64,000 bases of DNA, taken from positions 620,001 to 684,000 of the forward strand of contig NZ_JAEPPI010000002.1 of NCBI RefSeq assembly GCF_017641085.1, given 5' to 3'. The notes under the pieces were generated by a model. The model was not told where the DNA came from. It saw only the letters and a program-made list of their open reading frames with translations, and did no database searches. The position numbers and the translations under genes were made by a program. This document shows, in pieces, positions 8,236 through 16,967 of this stretch. Within the stretch, counting starts at the first letter, position 1. Each line of letters opens with the position of its first letter. Source of the DNA: Gracilimonas sp. GTDB lineage: Bacteria > Bacteroidota > Rhodothermia > Balneolales > Balneolaceae.

Positions 8236-9006
8236 ATGCAGTCAGACTCAGGACAGCCATCGATTGAAGTATTTGATATCACCATCATGGAGCCGATGGT
8301 TACCTTCACCGATCTTTGGATTACCTCGGTGTGCGTGTATGCATTCTACAAACTGGTGAAGCTGGATAAAAAAGGGAAAGTTCACCAGTACATTCGGTGG
8401 TACTTCCTGATTATGGCTATTGCTACTTTTCTTGGGGGGATTCTGGGGCATGCTTTTCAATATGCGGTGGGATTATCGTGGAAGCTTCCGGGCTGGCTGA
8501 TAAGCATGCTGGCGGTGATGGCCATTGAGCGGGCCTCCATTATGCATGCTCAGCCCGTGATTAATGATAAATTCGGCAAGTTTCTGGAGGTTGCAAACGT
8601 AGTGGAGTTGCTCACATTTGCGGTGATCACCTTTACCACCTTAAACTTCTTTTTCATACAGGTGCATTCGGCTTATGGTTTGGGACTCGTGGTGCTCCCG
8701 CTTCATTTTCTGGTGTACTGGCGTACCCGTAATGAAGGCAGCCGTATATTCTTCCTCACTGTTATTTTTGCCACGCTGGCCGCTTTCTTTTATACCAGCG
8801 AAATCGGTATTCATAAATGGTTCAATCATTTGGATGTAGCCCATACCGTGATGGCGATCAGCATGTATTGTTTCTACCGCGGTGCATTGAAGTTGGAGAT
8901 CCTCAAACCGGAAGACATCAAGGAAGATAAAGGCACGTTTTGGGACGCGTTAAAAGATGGTTTTAAAGGGAGCCAAAAAGTGAAAGGTCATTCCGACCTT
9001 AAATAA
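8236..9006 (+). CDS. Multi-pass membrane protein with conserved His/Asp pattern (DUF6962-like)
   Basis: The 256-residue protein has about seven hydrophobic segments and no signal peptide. Conserved-looking polar residues in the helices include the N-terminal EP-x4-TDL, GGILGHAFQ near residue 75, and N-x2-D-x2-H with YRG near the C-terminus (NHLDVAH then YCFYRGA). This resembles DUF6962 proteins, which I recall as distant relatives of the ceramidase-like CREST hydrolases; I am only moderately sure of that. A good ribosome-binding site (GGGAGAC) precedes the ATG. It is divergent from the PEP mutase operon with 191 bp between starts and may share its promoter region. The last 19 bp overlap the convergent permease gene. 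Confidence 0.7.
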   Translation: MQSDSGQPSIEVFDITIMEPMVTFTDLWITSVCVYAFYKLVKLDKKGKVHQYIRWYFLIMAIATFLGGILGHAFQYAVGLSWKLPGWLISMLAVMAIERASIMHAQPVINDKFGKFLEVANVVELLTFAVITFTTLNFFFIQVHSAYGLGLVVLPLHFLVYWRTRNEGSRIFFLTVIFATLAAFFYTSEIGIHKWFNHLDVAHTVMAISMYCFYRGALKLEILKPEDIKEDKGTFWDALKDGFKGSQKVKGHSDLK

Positions 9007-11396
9007 TCTGTTGGGTTAACCATTGCTGCTTTAAGGGAATGATAGCTGGTAACTAATACAGACAGTATTAAAATCGCCAATACTCCGAATACATATGGGG
9101 CCACTCCAGGTTCCACTTTGTATGCAAAATTACCTAACCACTCTGTTAAAAAGATCCAGGAAACGGGAATAGCGAAAACAGAAGCCAACAGAATGAGGAG
9201 GAGTAATTCTTTCCAAATCAATTGGATAATTTCAAAATAACTGGCTCCCAACACCTTTCGTACTGCAATTTCGCTTGATTTCTGCTTTGCGGTAAAACTG
9301 GTAAGTCCCAGTAATCCCAAACAAGAAATAAGTATGGCTAAAAAAGAGAAAGCAAAAATTACTTGTCTGAGCTTAGACTGAGAAGTGTAGTTTTGGCTAA
9401 GTTTGTCCTCTAAAAAGAAATAATTAAAGTCGTGACCCGGGGCAAACTTATTCCAGATCTTTTCCAGTCCATCAATAGTCTCTGCATTAAATTGGGCGTT
9501 TAATTTTAAAGATATAAAGCTGAATGCCTCTGGCAGCAGTATTAAAGCGATGGGTTCAATCTGTTCGGTGAAAGGGCGAAAATGAAAATCTTCTGTTACT
9601 CCCTGCACGAATCCATCAGTACCAAAAACAGTTATTATTCTTTCTAAGGCTAAATCAGGACGGCCGGATTCAATTTGTAGAAGGCGCAGGCTGCTTCTAT
9701 TTATTATAATGTTAAATAATGAATCCGAACGTAGGTCCGGGGAAAAAGGCGTTCCTGCAATAAGTTCTATTCCGTAGGTATCAAAGAAATTATATCCAAC
9801 AAAATATGTACCAATGTTAGAGATTAATTCTTCTCCATTATCAAGCCTGATTGTTGCTTGTGTACGGTTAGTTTGCTCACCGGGATAGCGGTCAGAAACG
9901 GTGGCCTTTACAACATCCGGATGATTGAGAAGTTCTTGTTCAAAGCTTTCAACCTGAGAGCCCAATGCATCTTCAGAAATGGCAACAACCATCATATCAC
10001 TTTTAGTGAAGCCGGTTTCACCATATAACAAGAAATTTGTTTGCTGGTAAATGACAAGGGAACTTATGATCAGAAACAAGGAAATAAAGAGCTGAAAACC
10101 CGTAAGTATTTTCCTGACCAGGCTTCCGCTTATTCCTTTAGGTTGAGACGCTTTAAGTATATTGGCGGGTTGAAAGTTAGAAAGAACAAAAGCAGGGTAC
10201 AGACCTGAAAGTATTCCGATTAACAGACCCCCGGAAATAAAGGCGAGTAAGAATTCGGCTGACCACAAAAAAGAGGGGGCTATTGTTTTACCTGAAAAGC
10301 TGTTTGTTGAGGGTAGCAGAAGCACAGTTAAGACATAAACAGCTAACAGTGATGACAAAATAATGCCCACTGATTCACCAATAAATTGTCCGAATAGCTG
10401 CGACTTATCCGCTCCCAGGGTTTTGTGAATACCTATTTCCTTATATCGTTTTATAGAGCGGGCTGTTGACAGAGTAATATAATTTACACAAGCTATTAAT
10501 AAGACAAATAAGCCCGCTACAGAAAAAAAGAAAAGCAACCGTTTATCAGAAGTAGGGCCTATTTCATATCTGCGGTCTGAATTCAAATACAACTGAGATA
10601 AAGGAACGAGGGAGCCGGAGTATTCTATACCAGTTACCGATACTTCATTATCTATATATCGATTGATTAAGAAAGGGAGTTGTTGCTCGAGTTCATCGGC
10701 AAAGCTTGGATCAGCTAACTGGAGATAGGTATAATAAATGCTGGTATACCAATCAGTGCCGTCATCCCAGCCGCTTAATTCATAATGAACATTCATCGAA
10801 GTAAGTGCATCAAACTGAATGTGAGAATTGCGCGGCAGATTTTTGAAAACTCCTGTAACCGTTAGTTCATTTGTTAAATCAGGTAACTCAAGCCGTTTTC
10901 CTATGGGGCTCTCTTTCCCAAAAATTCTTTGGGCTATTTCTTCTGATAAAACAATACTTGAAGGATTGCTTAGTACCTGACTCTGACTCCCCATTATTAG
11001 GTCAAAACTGAAGATTTCAAAAACACCGGGATCGGTGCTGAATGACTTTAAATTGCCAAAACTATTGTTTCTAAAGGTTATGTTAAGTCTGGCCGGGGTG
11101 AACCGGACCATTTTTTCAACCTGTGGAAAGTCGTTAATTAAAGCAGGTCCGAGTGGTCCCGGAGTGGGTGCCAGATACGTTGTTTCGGAAGGAGTTTTAA
11201 TATTCCAACCCAGGCGATAGATTTTGTCTTTGTTTTCGTGGAAGCGGTCAAAAGAATACTCGTCATACACAAAAATAAAAATCAATGTTGTACAAGTCAG
11301 GCCAATAATTAACCCCAAAACATTGATAACGGTAATACCCCAAAATTTTCGAATATTACGTATGGCCAGTTTTAAAAAAAGTGGTTTAAAAACCAT
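8988..11396 (-). CDS. MacB/FtsX-type ABC transporter permease (orphan)
   Basis: This is a full-length Bacteroidota-style permease of about 802 residues. The N-terminus LKLAIRNIRKFWGITVINVLG matches the MacB core family, with the first TM directly after it, a large periplasmic domain, three TMs, a second periplasmic domain and a C-terminal three-TM block ending NPTDYLRSE. Such proteins work with a LolD-like ATPase in envelope transport or mechanotransmission. No ATPase gene lies nearby, so its partner is encoded elsewhere. I chose the ATG at 11394-11396; the open frame extends to a TTG at 11441, but the family normally begins close to this core motif. It is not cotranscribed with either neighbour. 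Confidence 0.9.
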   Translation of the reverse strand: MVFKPLFLKLAIRNIRKFWGITVINVLGLIIGLTCTTLIFIFVYDEYSFDRFHENKDKIYRLGWNIKTPSETTYLAPTPGPLGPALINDFPQVEKMVRFTPARLNITFRNNSFGNLKSFSTDPGVFEIFSFDLIMGSQSQVLSNPSSIVLSEEIAQRIFGKESPIGKRLELPDLTNELTVTGVFKNLPRNSHIQFDALTSMNVHYELSGWDDGTDWYTSIYYTYLQLADPSFADELEQQLPFLINRYIDNEVSVTGIEYSGSLVPLSQLYLNSDRRYEIGPTSDKRLLFFFSVAGLFVLLIACVNYITLSTARSIKRYKEIGIHKTLGADKSQLFGQFIGESVGIILSSLLAVYVLTVLLLPSTNSFSGKTIAPSFLWSAEFLLAFISGGLLIGILSGLYPAFVLSNFQPANILKASQPKGISGSLVRKILTGFQLFISLFLIISSLVIYQQTNFLLYGETGFTKSDMMVVAISEDALGSQVESFEQELLNHPDVVKATVSDRYPGEQTNRTQATIRLDNGEELISNIGTYFVGYNFFDTYGIELIAGTPFSPDLRSDSLFNIIINRSSLRLLQIESGRPDLALERIITVFGTDGFVQGVTEDFHFRPFTEQIEPIALILLPEAFSFISLKLNAQFNAETIDGLEKIWNKFAPGHDFNYFFLEDKLSQNYTSQSKLRQVIFAFSFLAILISCLGLLGLTSFTAKQKSSEIAVRKVLGASYFEIIQLIWKELLLLILLASVFAIPVSWIFLTEWLGNFAYKVEPGVAPYVFGVLAILILSVLVTSYHSLKAAMVNPTDYLRSE

Positions 11397-11543
11397 GGTT
11401 TTATGGTTTAGCGTATGCACCCTTAAGACTATTATAAGCAAATAATGGCTAATACGTTTTAGTATCTAAATAAAGATAAAATCAGTTGGTTTATATCCAT
11501 ACATTCTATTTAATTAAGGCATCCTGTAATTCATAAACTGATT

Positions 11544-12905
11544 ATGAAAAAAATACTGCCTCTCCTGTGCCTGCCTTTATTTGTTTTTGCCGTTTATTTC
11601 GATGCCGGTCAACCCATTAGCCCGCAATCCCATCACGCTCCCTATGCTTTTACCAATGTTCATGTTATTTCAATGGAATCTGAAGGGGTGTGGGAGAATT
11701 ATACTGTTATTACCGAGGAAGACCGAATTGTAAAGCTTGGACCAGCCGATGAAGTGAAAATTCCCGGTGATGCTCATGTGATTGATTCTGAAGGGAAATA
11801 CCTGATGCCCGGTTTGGCTGAAATGCACGGTCATGTTCCGCCAACCGATCCGGGGCCAACGGCTCCATCTTATTTTAATGATAAATATGTAGAACATACG
11901 CTCTTCCTGTATGTGTCGGCCGGTATAACAACCGTTCGCGGAATGCTGGGTTATCCCAATCAGCTTAAGCTGAAAGACAAAGTGAATAACGGCGAGCTGA
12001 TAGGCCCGAATTTATATCTGGCCGGACCCAGTTTTAACGGCAATACCGTTTCATCCCCGGCTCAAGCCAGAGAAAGAGTAAAGCAGCAAAAAGAAGAAAG
12101 GTGGGATCTGTTAAAAGTTCACCCCGGATTAACCCGGCCGGAATACGATGCGATGGCCGAAACTGCGAATGAGATCGGGATTCATTTTGGAGGACATGTG
12201 CCGCAAGAGGTGGGTATTGTTCACGCCATAGAAATGGGTCAGCTTACCATGGATCATATTGACGGATACGTAGCCTACCTGAATGCTTTTGAGGAGCAGG
12301 AACGGGATCAGCGAATGGCAGATATTATTCAGATGACGAAAGAAGCTGGTGTCTGGATAGTGCCGACACAGGCGCTTTGGGAAACCATCATCGGGGCGGC
12401 AGATTACGAAGCCATGAAGCAGTATGATGAGCTGAAATATATCCCGGATGCCGTGAAGCAGAACTACTTCAATTTTGCAGAGAATCCGGGAAGCAGCTAT
12501 TCAACCGGAAACCCGGAGGCACAAGCTGAACTGCGCAGAAAGCTGCTGGAGGAAATGAACGAAGCGGACGTAAAAATCCTGATGGGTACAGACGCACCGC
12601 AGTTATTCAGCGTGCCGGGCTTTTCCATCCATCGCGAACTTCCGCTCATGCAGGAAGCCAATATGACCAACTATGAAATCATAGAAACCGGAACCAAAAA
12701 TGTGGGAGAGTATTTCGCTGAATGGGATGATTTTGGAGTCGTAGCTGAAGGTCAAAGAGCAGACTTGATCTTACTCAATGAAAATCCACTGCAGGATTTA
12801 TCGGCTATTAAAAATCACTCCGGCGTCATGGTTCAGGGCAAATGGTATTCCCGGGAGATGATCGATAAAAAGCTGGTTGAGATCGAAGAGTATTACGCGA
12901 ATTAA
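11544..12905 (+). CDS. Secreted amidohydrolase (imidazolonepropionase-like)
   Basis: The 453-residue protein begins with a probable export signal (MKKILPLLCLPLFVFAVYF). The amidohydrolase-superfamily pattern is complete: MHGHV gives H95 and H97, LLKVHPG offers the bridging lysine, GGHVP and TMDHIDGY supply the later histidines, and MGTDAP the catalytic aspartate. A C-terminal composite domain (GVVAEGQRADLILL) is typical of this subgroup, which includes periplasmic dipeptidases and prolidases. The substrate cannot be read from sequence. It is monocistronic, separated from two further amidohydrolases by a 17-bp inverted repeat. Confidence 0.9.
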   Translation: MKKILPLLCLPLFVFAVYFDAGQPISPQSHHAPYAFTNVHVISMESEGVWENYTVITEEDRIVKLGPADEVKIPGDAHVIDSEGKYLMPGLAEMHGHVPPTDPGPTAPSYFNDKYVEHTLFLYVSAGITTVRGMLGYPNQLKLKDKVNNGELIGPNLYLAGPSFNGNTVSSPAQARERVKQQKEERWDLLKVHPGLTRPEYDAMAETANEIGIHFGGHVPQEVGIVHAIEMGQLTMDHIDGYVAYLNAFEEQERDQRMADIIQMTKEAGVWIVPTQALWETIIGAADYEAMKQYDELKYIPDAVKQNYFNFAENPGSSYSTGNPEAQAELRRKLLEEMNEADVKILMGTDAPQLFSVPGFSIHRELPLMQEANMTNYEIIETGTKNVGEYFAEWDDFGVVAEGQRADLILLNENPLQDLSAIKNHSGVMVQGKWYSREMIDKKLVEIEEYYAN

Positions 12906-12912
12906 TTAGAAA

Positions 12913-12979
12913 TAACCTTTCCAGAGTTATTAAAGCCTGTCAGCTGAAGCCTGTATCCGGTTTAACTCTGGAAAGGTTA
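12913..12979. terminator. 17-bp perfect inverted repeat, terminator-like
   Basis: TAACCTTTCCAGAGTTA at 12913-12929 is repeated as its exact reverse complement at 12963-12979, with a 33-nt loop. It begins 8 bp after the stop codon of the upstream amidohydrolase gene. There is no U-tract, so it may be a dispersed palindromic repeat acting as an RNA 3-prime end stabiliser rather than a classical terminator. Confidence 0.6.
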
Positions 12980-13077
12980 AATACCAAATATTCATTTCTT
13001 TTTACGAACACCCGCTTTACTCCCACCTCTTTTTTTATAAATTGAGCTCTTCAATTTTAACTAACTACTTTTCTACT

Positions 13078-14388
13078 ATGAAGCCTATCCAAAGCCTTTT
13101 GCTCGCTTTGGTTTGTGCTCTTTTGTTTGGTGTGAATGGATATTCTCAATCTACGCCACAGGCATTTAAGGGAGCTCAAATCATACCTATCTCCGGCGAG
13201 CCAATTAATAACGGAGTTCTTGTTGTTGAAGATGGAAAAATAACGGCCGTTGGTGGTCCAAACACCCGGATTCCCCGCGGAGCTGATGTCCATGATATGA
13301 CGGGTAAGGTAATTATGCCCGGACTTGTTGACACCCATTCCCATATCGGTGAAGGTGATGGAGGCGACCGGTCGTCAGCCCTGCATCCGGATGTCCGCAT
13401 TATGGATGCTATTGATCCGCGCAGTGATACGTTCCGCAAAGCAAGAGCCGGAGGAATAACCTCGGTAAACATCATGCCGGGTTCAGGTCATTTGATGAGT
13501 GGTCAAACGGTATATCTGAAACTCCGTGAAGCCAACACTATCGAGGATATGCTGATTTACCTGGATGAGGATAAAACCATTTATGGCGGACTGAAGATGG
13601 CCAACGGAACCAATCCTTTGGGAGGAAGTGGATTTCCGGGAACACGCGCCAAGTCTGCGGCTATGGTAAGAGCTTTGTTTGTGAAGGCACAGGAATACCA
13701 GGCTAAAATAGAGGCCGCCGATGGTGATGAAAGCAAGATGCCTCCCCGTGATATTGGGATGGAAACCCTGGTGCAGGTGCTGGAAGGAAAGCGTACGGTA
13801 CACAATCATACCCACCGGCACGATGATATTCTAACGGCTATCCGTTTATCTGAAGAGTTTGGATATGATCTGGTGCTTCAGCATGTGAGTGAAGCCTGGA
13901 AAGTAGCAGATGAAATTGCCGAAGCCGGGGTTCCTGCGTCCATTATTACACTTGATTCATTTGGCGGGAAACTGGAAGCTGCCGAAATCAAGAATGCCAA
14001 TGGAAAGTATCTGGAAGATGCCGGAGTTTTGGTGGGGCTGCATACCGATGATGGGATTACTGATTCACGTCTGTTTCTGCGATCAGCCGCACTGGCGGTA
14101 CGCGAAGGCATGAGCCGGAAAGCTGCGCTTGAATCTGTAACGATTGCCAACGCCATTATGATGGACATTGACGATCGCACCGGAACACTTGAAAAAGGAA
14201 AAGATGCGGATTTCATCATCCTCTCCGGAGACCCGTTCAGCGTGTACACGCATGTAGAACAAACCTGGATTGAAGGTTCCAAAGTCTGGGATCGATCCGA
14301 TGTAGAAGACCGAAAATACGCGACCGGCGGATATGAAATTTTCCGCGGCGAAGTTCACACGCATCATGAAATGGGAGGTTCAAAATGA
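13078..14388 (+). CDS. Secreted amidohydrolase, catalytic partner of a tandem pair
   Basis: I start this at the ATG at 13078, which gives a clean signal peptide (MKPIQSLLLALVCALLFGVN, then GYSQS); the open frame extends to a TTG at 13042 that would spoil it. Metal ligands are present: DTHSHIG (HxH), the cluster HNHTHRHDD, LQHVSEAW and the catalytic Asp in GLHTDDG. The C-terminal EKGKDADFIILSGDPF is standard for the superfamily. The gene overlaps the next amidohydrolase gene by 4 bp (ATGA), so the two are translationally coupled. Its neighbour is a paralogue that has lost several ligands, suggesting an obligate hetero-oligomer. The substrate is unknown. Confidence 0.9.
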   Translation: MKPIQSLLLALVCALLFGVNGYSQSTPQAFKGAQIIPISGEPINNGVLVVEDGKITAVGGPNTRIPRGADVHDMTGKVIMPGLVDTHSHIGEGDGGDRSSALHPDVRIMDAIDPRSDTFRKARAGGITSVNIMPGSGHLMSGQTVYLKLREANTIEDMLIYLDEDKTIYGGLKMANGTNPLGGSGFPGTRAKSAAMVRALFVKAQEYQAKIEAADGDESKMPPRDIGMETLVQVLEGKRTVHNHTHRHDDILTAIRLSEEFGYDLVLQHVSEAWKVADEIAEAGVPASIITLDSFGGKLEAAEIKNANGKYLEDAGVLVGLHTDDGITDSRLFLRSAALAVREGMSRKAALESVTIANAIMMDIDDRTGTLEKGKDADFIILSGDPFSVYTHVEQTWIEGSKVWDRSDVEDRKYATGGYEIFRGEVHTHHEMGGSK

Positions 14389-15584
14389 GATTATTCAGAA
14401 AACTATTATTGATACCGGCACTGCTTTTGGTATTCAGTATTAACACGGCTGAGGCACAAATAGCCGTTAAAGGTGAAACGGTATATACCATGGCCGGAGA
14501 TCCGATTCCCAATGGTGTGGTATTGATCAAAGATGGAAAGATTGAGCGCGTTGGTTCTGCATCCAGCGTAAATATTCCATCCGGTTATGAAGTGCATGAA
14601 GCCAAAGTGGTAACTCCGGGCCTGATTGATGCTCACTCCGTAGTCGGTTTAGCAGGACACCTGAATCAGGATCACGACCAGGACCAGCTGGAAACATCCA
14701 GCGCCATTCAACCCGAACTCAGAGCTATTGATGCTTATAATGCTCGGGAGGCTTTGGTAGGCCATTTACGGGACCTTGGAATTACAACGGTTCATACCGG
14801 ACACGGACCCGGCGCATTAATCAGCGGACAGACGATGATTGTGAAAACGGCAGGCGAGACTGTAGAAGAGTCAACGGTAGTCCCGGCAAAAATGCTGGCC
14901 TTCACGCTTGGCAATAACATGAGTCGTGCCATCACCAAGCCCGGAACACGATCCAAAGGCGTGGCTATGCTCCGTCAGGAACTTGTAAAAGCTCAGGATT
15001 ACCTTGAGAAGCGCAATGGCGATGAAAACTATTCCATTGATTTAGGTATGGAAGCGCTGGCTGATTTGCTGGAAGGTAAACTTACCGCACTGGTTACGGT
15101 TCATAAAGCCAACGACATCATGACGGCAGTTCGGTTACAGGAAGAGTTCGGATTCCCTATGGTACTGGATGGCGCAGCTGAAGCTTATCTGATCATTGAC
15201 GAATTGAAAGAGGCCGGACATCCCGTAATCGTTCACCCAACGATGATCCGCACTTACGGCGATAGCAAAAATGCCACGTTTGAAACAGCGGCTAAATTGT
15301 ATGAAGCCGGAATCCCGATTGCTTTCCAAAGCGGGTATGAAGGCTATGTGCCCAAAACCCGGGTGGTACTGTTTGAAGCCGGAGTTGCAGCGGCAAACGG
15401 TTTGGGTATGGAAAATGCTCTCAAAGTGCTGACGATTGATGCAGCCGAACTGTTGGGCATTGATAATCGGGTGGGCTCACTCGAAGCTGGCAAAGATGCC
15501 GATGTTGTGATGTTTGACGGTGATCCGCTGGAATACATTACCAATGTAACCGGTGTGATTATTGATGGCGTGAAAGTGAAGTAA
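14385..15584 (+). CDS. Secreted amidohydrolase-like protein with degraded metal site
   Basis: This 399-residue protein with signal peptide MRLFRKLLLIPALLLVFSI (then NTAEAQ) aligns throughout with the upstream gene product. The HxH motif has become H-S-V (GLIDAHSVVG). The catalytic segment GLHTDDG of the partner is here AFQSGYEG, without the Asp. The H-rich segment is reduced to VTVHKANDI. C-terminal superfamily features (GSLEAGKDADVVMFDGDP) are retained. It is therefore probably a non-catalytic or altered-metal subunit rather than a pseudogene, since the frame is intact and translation is coupled by an ATGA overlap to the partner gene. A non-metal hydrolase activity is an alternative. Confidence 0.88.
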   Translation: MRLFRKLLLIPALLLVFSINTAEAQIAVKGETVYTMAGDPIPNGVVLIKDGKIERVGSASSVNIPSGYEVHEAKVVTPGLIDAHSVVGLAGHLNQDHDQDQLETSSAIQPELRAIDAYNAREALVGHLRDLGITTVHTGHGPGALISGQTMIVKTAGETVEESTVVPAKMLAFTLGNNMSRAITKPGTRSKGVAMLRQELVKAQDYLEKRNGDENYSIDLGMEALADLLEGKLTALVTVHKANDIMTAVRLQEEFGFPMVLDGAAEAYLIIDELKEAGHPVIVHPTMIRTYGDSKNATFETAAKLYEAGIPIAFQSGYEGYVPKTRVVLFEAGVAAANGLGMENALKVLTIDAAELLGIDNRVGSLEAGKDADVVMFDGDPLEYITNVTGVIIDGVKVK

Positions 15585-15604
15585 AACTGCTGAAATCGAC
15601 AGTT

Positions 15605-15747
15605 GGTAACGACGCAGAGCGTCATTACCAGAGATTGGAGGATAACAAAACGGCCTCGCTACGATCGCTCTGCGTCGTAGCGAATGGCTCAGCGTTTATA
15701 TAGTCGTCATTCTGAACCTGCCGGCTGAGGCTGGCCGGATTCAGAAT
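15605..15747. repeat. Cluster of three intergenic palindromes
   Basis: Three hairpin-forming units lie in the 213-bp gap. The first pairs GGTAACGACGC (15605-15615) with GCGTCATTACC (15619-15629). The second pairs TCGCTACGA (15656-15664) with TCGTAGCGA (15675-15683). The third pairs ATTCTGAA (15709-15716) with TTCAGAAT (15740-15747) and is preceded by GTC, giving the GTCATTCTGA end seen in other repeats of this window. No open frame or promoter is evident. Confidence 0.7.
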
Positions 15748-15797
15748 CTGAAAAAGACTTTTGGTTTGAGAACAGATAAGAACCTCAACTTAATCAC

Positions 15798-16268
15798 ATG
15801 TCAAAGACTTATAAAAAAGCCTCAACCCCGGAGCAAATACCAGTTCTTTTTACAGAAGCCTGGATGCAGCGGGATGCGGATATGCTGGCTTCATTATTTG
15901 CCGAGGATGCGGAATTCGTAAATGTAGTCGGACTCTGGTGGCATAACCGGGATGATATCCGGGAAGCACATGATTATGGATTTGATAAGATATTCGGAGA
16001 CTCGGAATTGGTGCTTCGGAAAACAACCGTGAAATACCTGTCTGATGATATTGCCGTAGTTCACGCCCGTATGCGGCTCAAAGATCAAACCGCAACAGGA
16101 GAAACAAAAGCGCCTTCACTACGCCAAAATATATTCAGCTTCGTGGTTCAGAAATTGGAAGAATCCTGGATATGTGTATCGGCACACAACACCGATATTG
16201 TCCCCGGCGCTGAAACAAATATTATTGATGAAAAGGGTAACTTTAAACCTGTGAACTACCGGAAGTAA
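15798..16268 (+). CDS. SnoaL-like / SgcJ-EcaC family protein
   Basis: The 156-residue soluble protein has the cystatin-like alpha+beta pattern of the NTF2/SnoaL fold: an N-terminal helix with FTEAWMQRDADMLASLFAED, then FVNVVGLWWHNRDDIREAH, and strands around LSDDIAVVHARM. This order matches the SgcJ/EcaC and DUF4440 group, whose members are often of unknown function and only loosely annotated as oxidoreductases or isomerases. No export signal is visible. It is isolated by palindromic repeats on both sides and gives no operon clue to its role. Confidence 0.75.
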   Translation: MSKTYKKASTPEQIPVLFTEAWMQRDADMLASLFAEDAEFVNVVGLWWHNRDDIREAHDYGFDKIFGDSELVLRKTTVKYLSDDIAVVHARMRLKDQTATGETKAPSLRQNIFSFVVQKLEESWICVSAHNTDIVPGAETNIIDEKGNFKPVNYRK

Positions 16269-16282
16269 GAAAACAAACAGTC

Positions 16283-16357
16283 ATTCCGCACTTGATGCGG
16301 AATCTCCTTGAAATATTTGGGATATTGAATAATGTGATCGCGGATCAGGTCCGCGAT
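16283..16357. repeat. Pair of intergenic palindromes with GTCAT/ATGAC ends
   Basis: ATTCCGCA (16283-16290) pairs with TGCGGAAT (16295-16302), and ATCGCGGA (16337-16344) pairs with TCCGCGAT (16350-16357). The element is bounded by TCATTCC on the left and GATGAC on the right, the same end signature as other intergenic repeats here. Confidence 0.75.
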
Positions 16358-16379
16358 GACAATAGATAAATAGAAATCA

Positions 16380-16886
16380 ATGAAACCCATCACCTTCAAA
16401 TCTCACATTGATTACCTGCCAAAGCTGAAGCTTACTCATATCACGGTGCCTTCTGAAATCGTGGATAAAGCCGGAGGCATTGGAACACGGCTGATGGTTT
16501 CCATTAACGGAGAAAAAGCTTTTCATGGTGGAATGGTAGCTCTGGGTGGTGGAGATGCTTACATCACCGTTAATAAAAAGCGGATGAAAAAGTTTGGGGT
16601 GAATAAAGGAGAAGAAGTTGAAGTAACCATAGAACTTGATCACAGCAAATATGGGATGGAAATGCCGGAAGAGTTAGAGGCACTGCTGGAACAGGACAGG
16701 GAAGGAGAGCGACGATTTGAGATGCTGGCTCCAAGCAAACAGCGATATATCATTCACTATGTATCTCAGGTAAAAAGCAGCCAAAAGAAAATTGACCGGG
16801 CCATCATGTTGATTAATAATCTGAAAGCTCTACCCGAAGATGAATTTGATATGCGAAAATTAATGGGCCTTCCGCCCAGGGAATAG
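16380..16886 (+). CDS. DUF1905 / YdeI-like protein
   Basis: The 168-residue protein has an N-terminal DUF1905 beta-barrel-like half (residues 1-85, with GGIGTRLMVSINGEKAFHG and VNKGEEVEVTIELD). A C-terminal helical YdeI/OmpD-associated half (about 90-150) has the characteristic EALLEQDREGERRFEMLAPS then KQRYIIHYV. Family members are described as bacteriocin-protection or OmpD-associated proteins, but a mechanism is not established. It is cytoplasmic by sequence and monocistronic, with palindromic repeats on either side. Confidence 0.85.
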   Translation: MKPITFKSHIDYLPKLKLTHITVPSEIVDKAGGIGTRLMVSINGEKAFHGGMVALGGGDAYITVNKKRMKKFGVNKGEEVEVTIELDHSKYGMEMPEELEALLEQDREGERRFEMLAPSKQRYIIHYVSQVKSSQKKIDRAIMLINNLKALPEDEFDMRKLMGLPPRE

Positions 16887-16887
16887 A

Positions 16888-16964
16888 ACATCGAACAAGG
16901 AACACCGAACTTTGAAGCATTTATGTTAAAAGTTCGGTGTTGTTTGTTCCTTGTTGGGTGTTAA
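16888..16964. repeat. Long imperfect intergenic hairpin
   Basis: Between the convergent stops, a left arm beginning ACATCGAACAAGGAACACCG and continuing AACTTT faces a right arm AAAGTTCGGTGTTGTTTGTT followed by CCTTGTT. The arms are near-complementary over about 25 nt around a short AT-rich loop. It could terminate both convergent transcripts. A related unpaired half-element, TTGTATGTTCCTTGCTCAAT, occurs near 59632-59651. Confidence 0.7.
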
Positions 16965-16967
16965 ACA

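Noticed and set aside
8988..11441. Longer start for the MacB-type permease at a TTG (11441).
   Set aside because: It adds 15 residues unlike the family; the ATG at 11396 begins just before the conserved LKLAIRNIRK motif.
13042..13077. TTG start giving MSSSILTNYFSTMKP for the second amidohydrolase.
   Set aside because: The signal peptide begins at the internal ATG 13078; the extra residues have no ribosome site.
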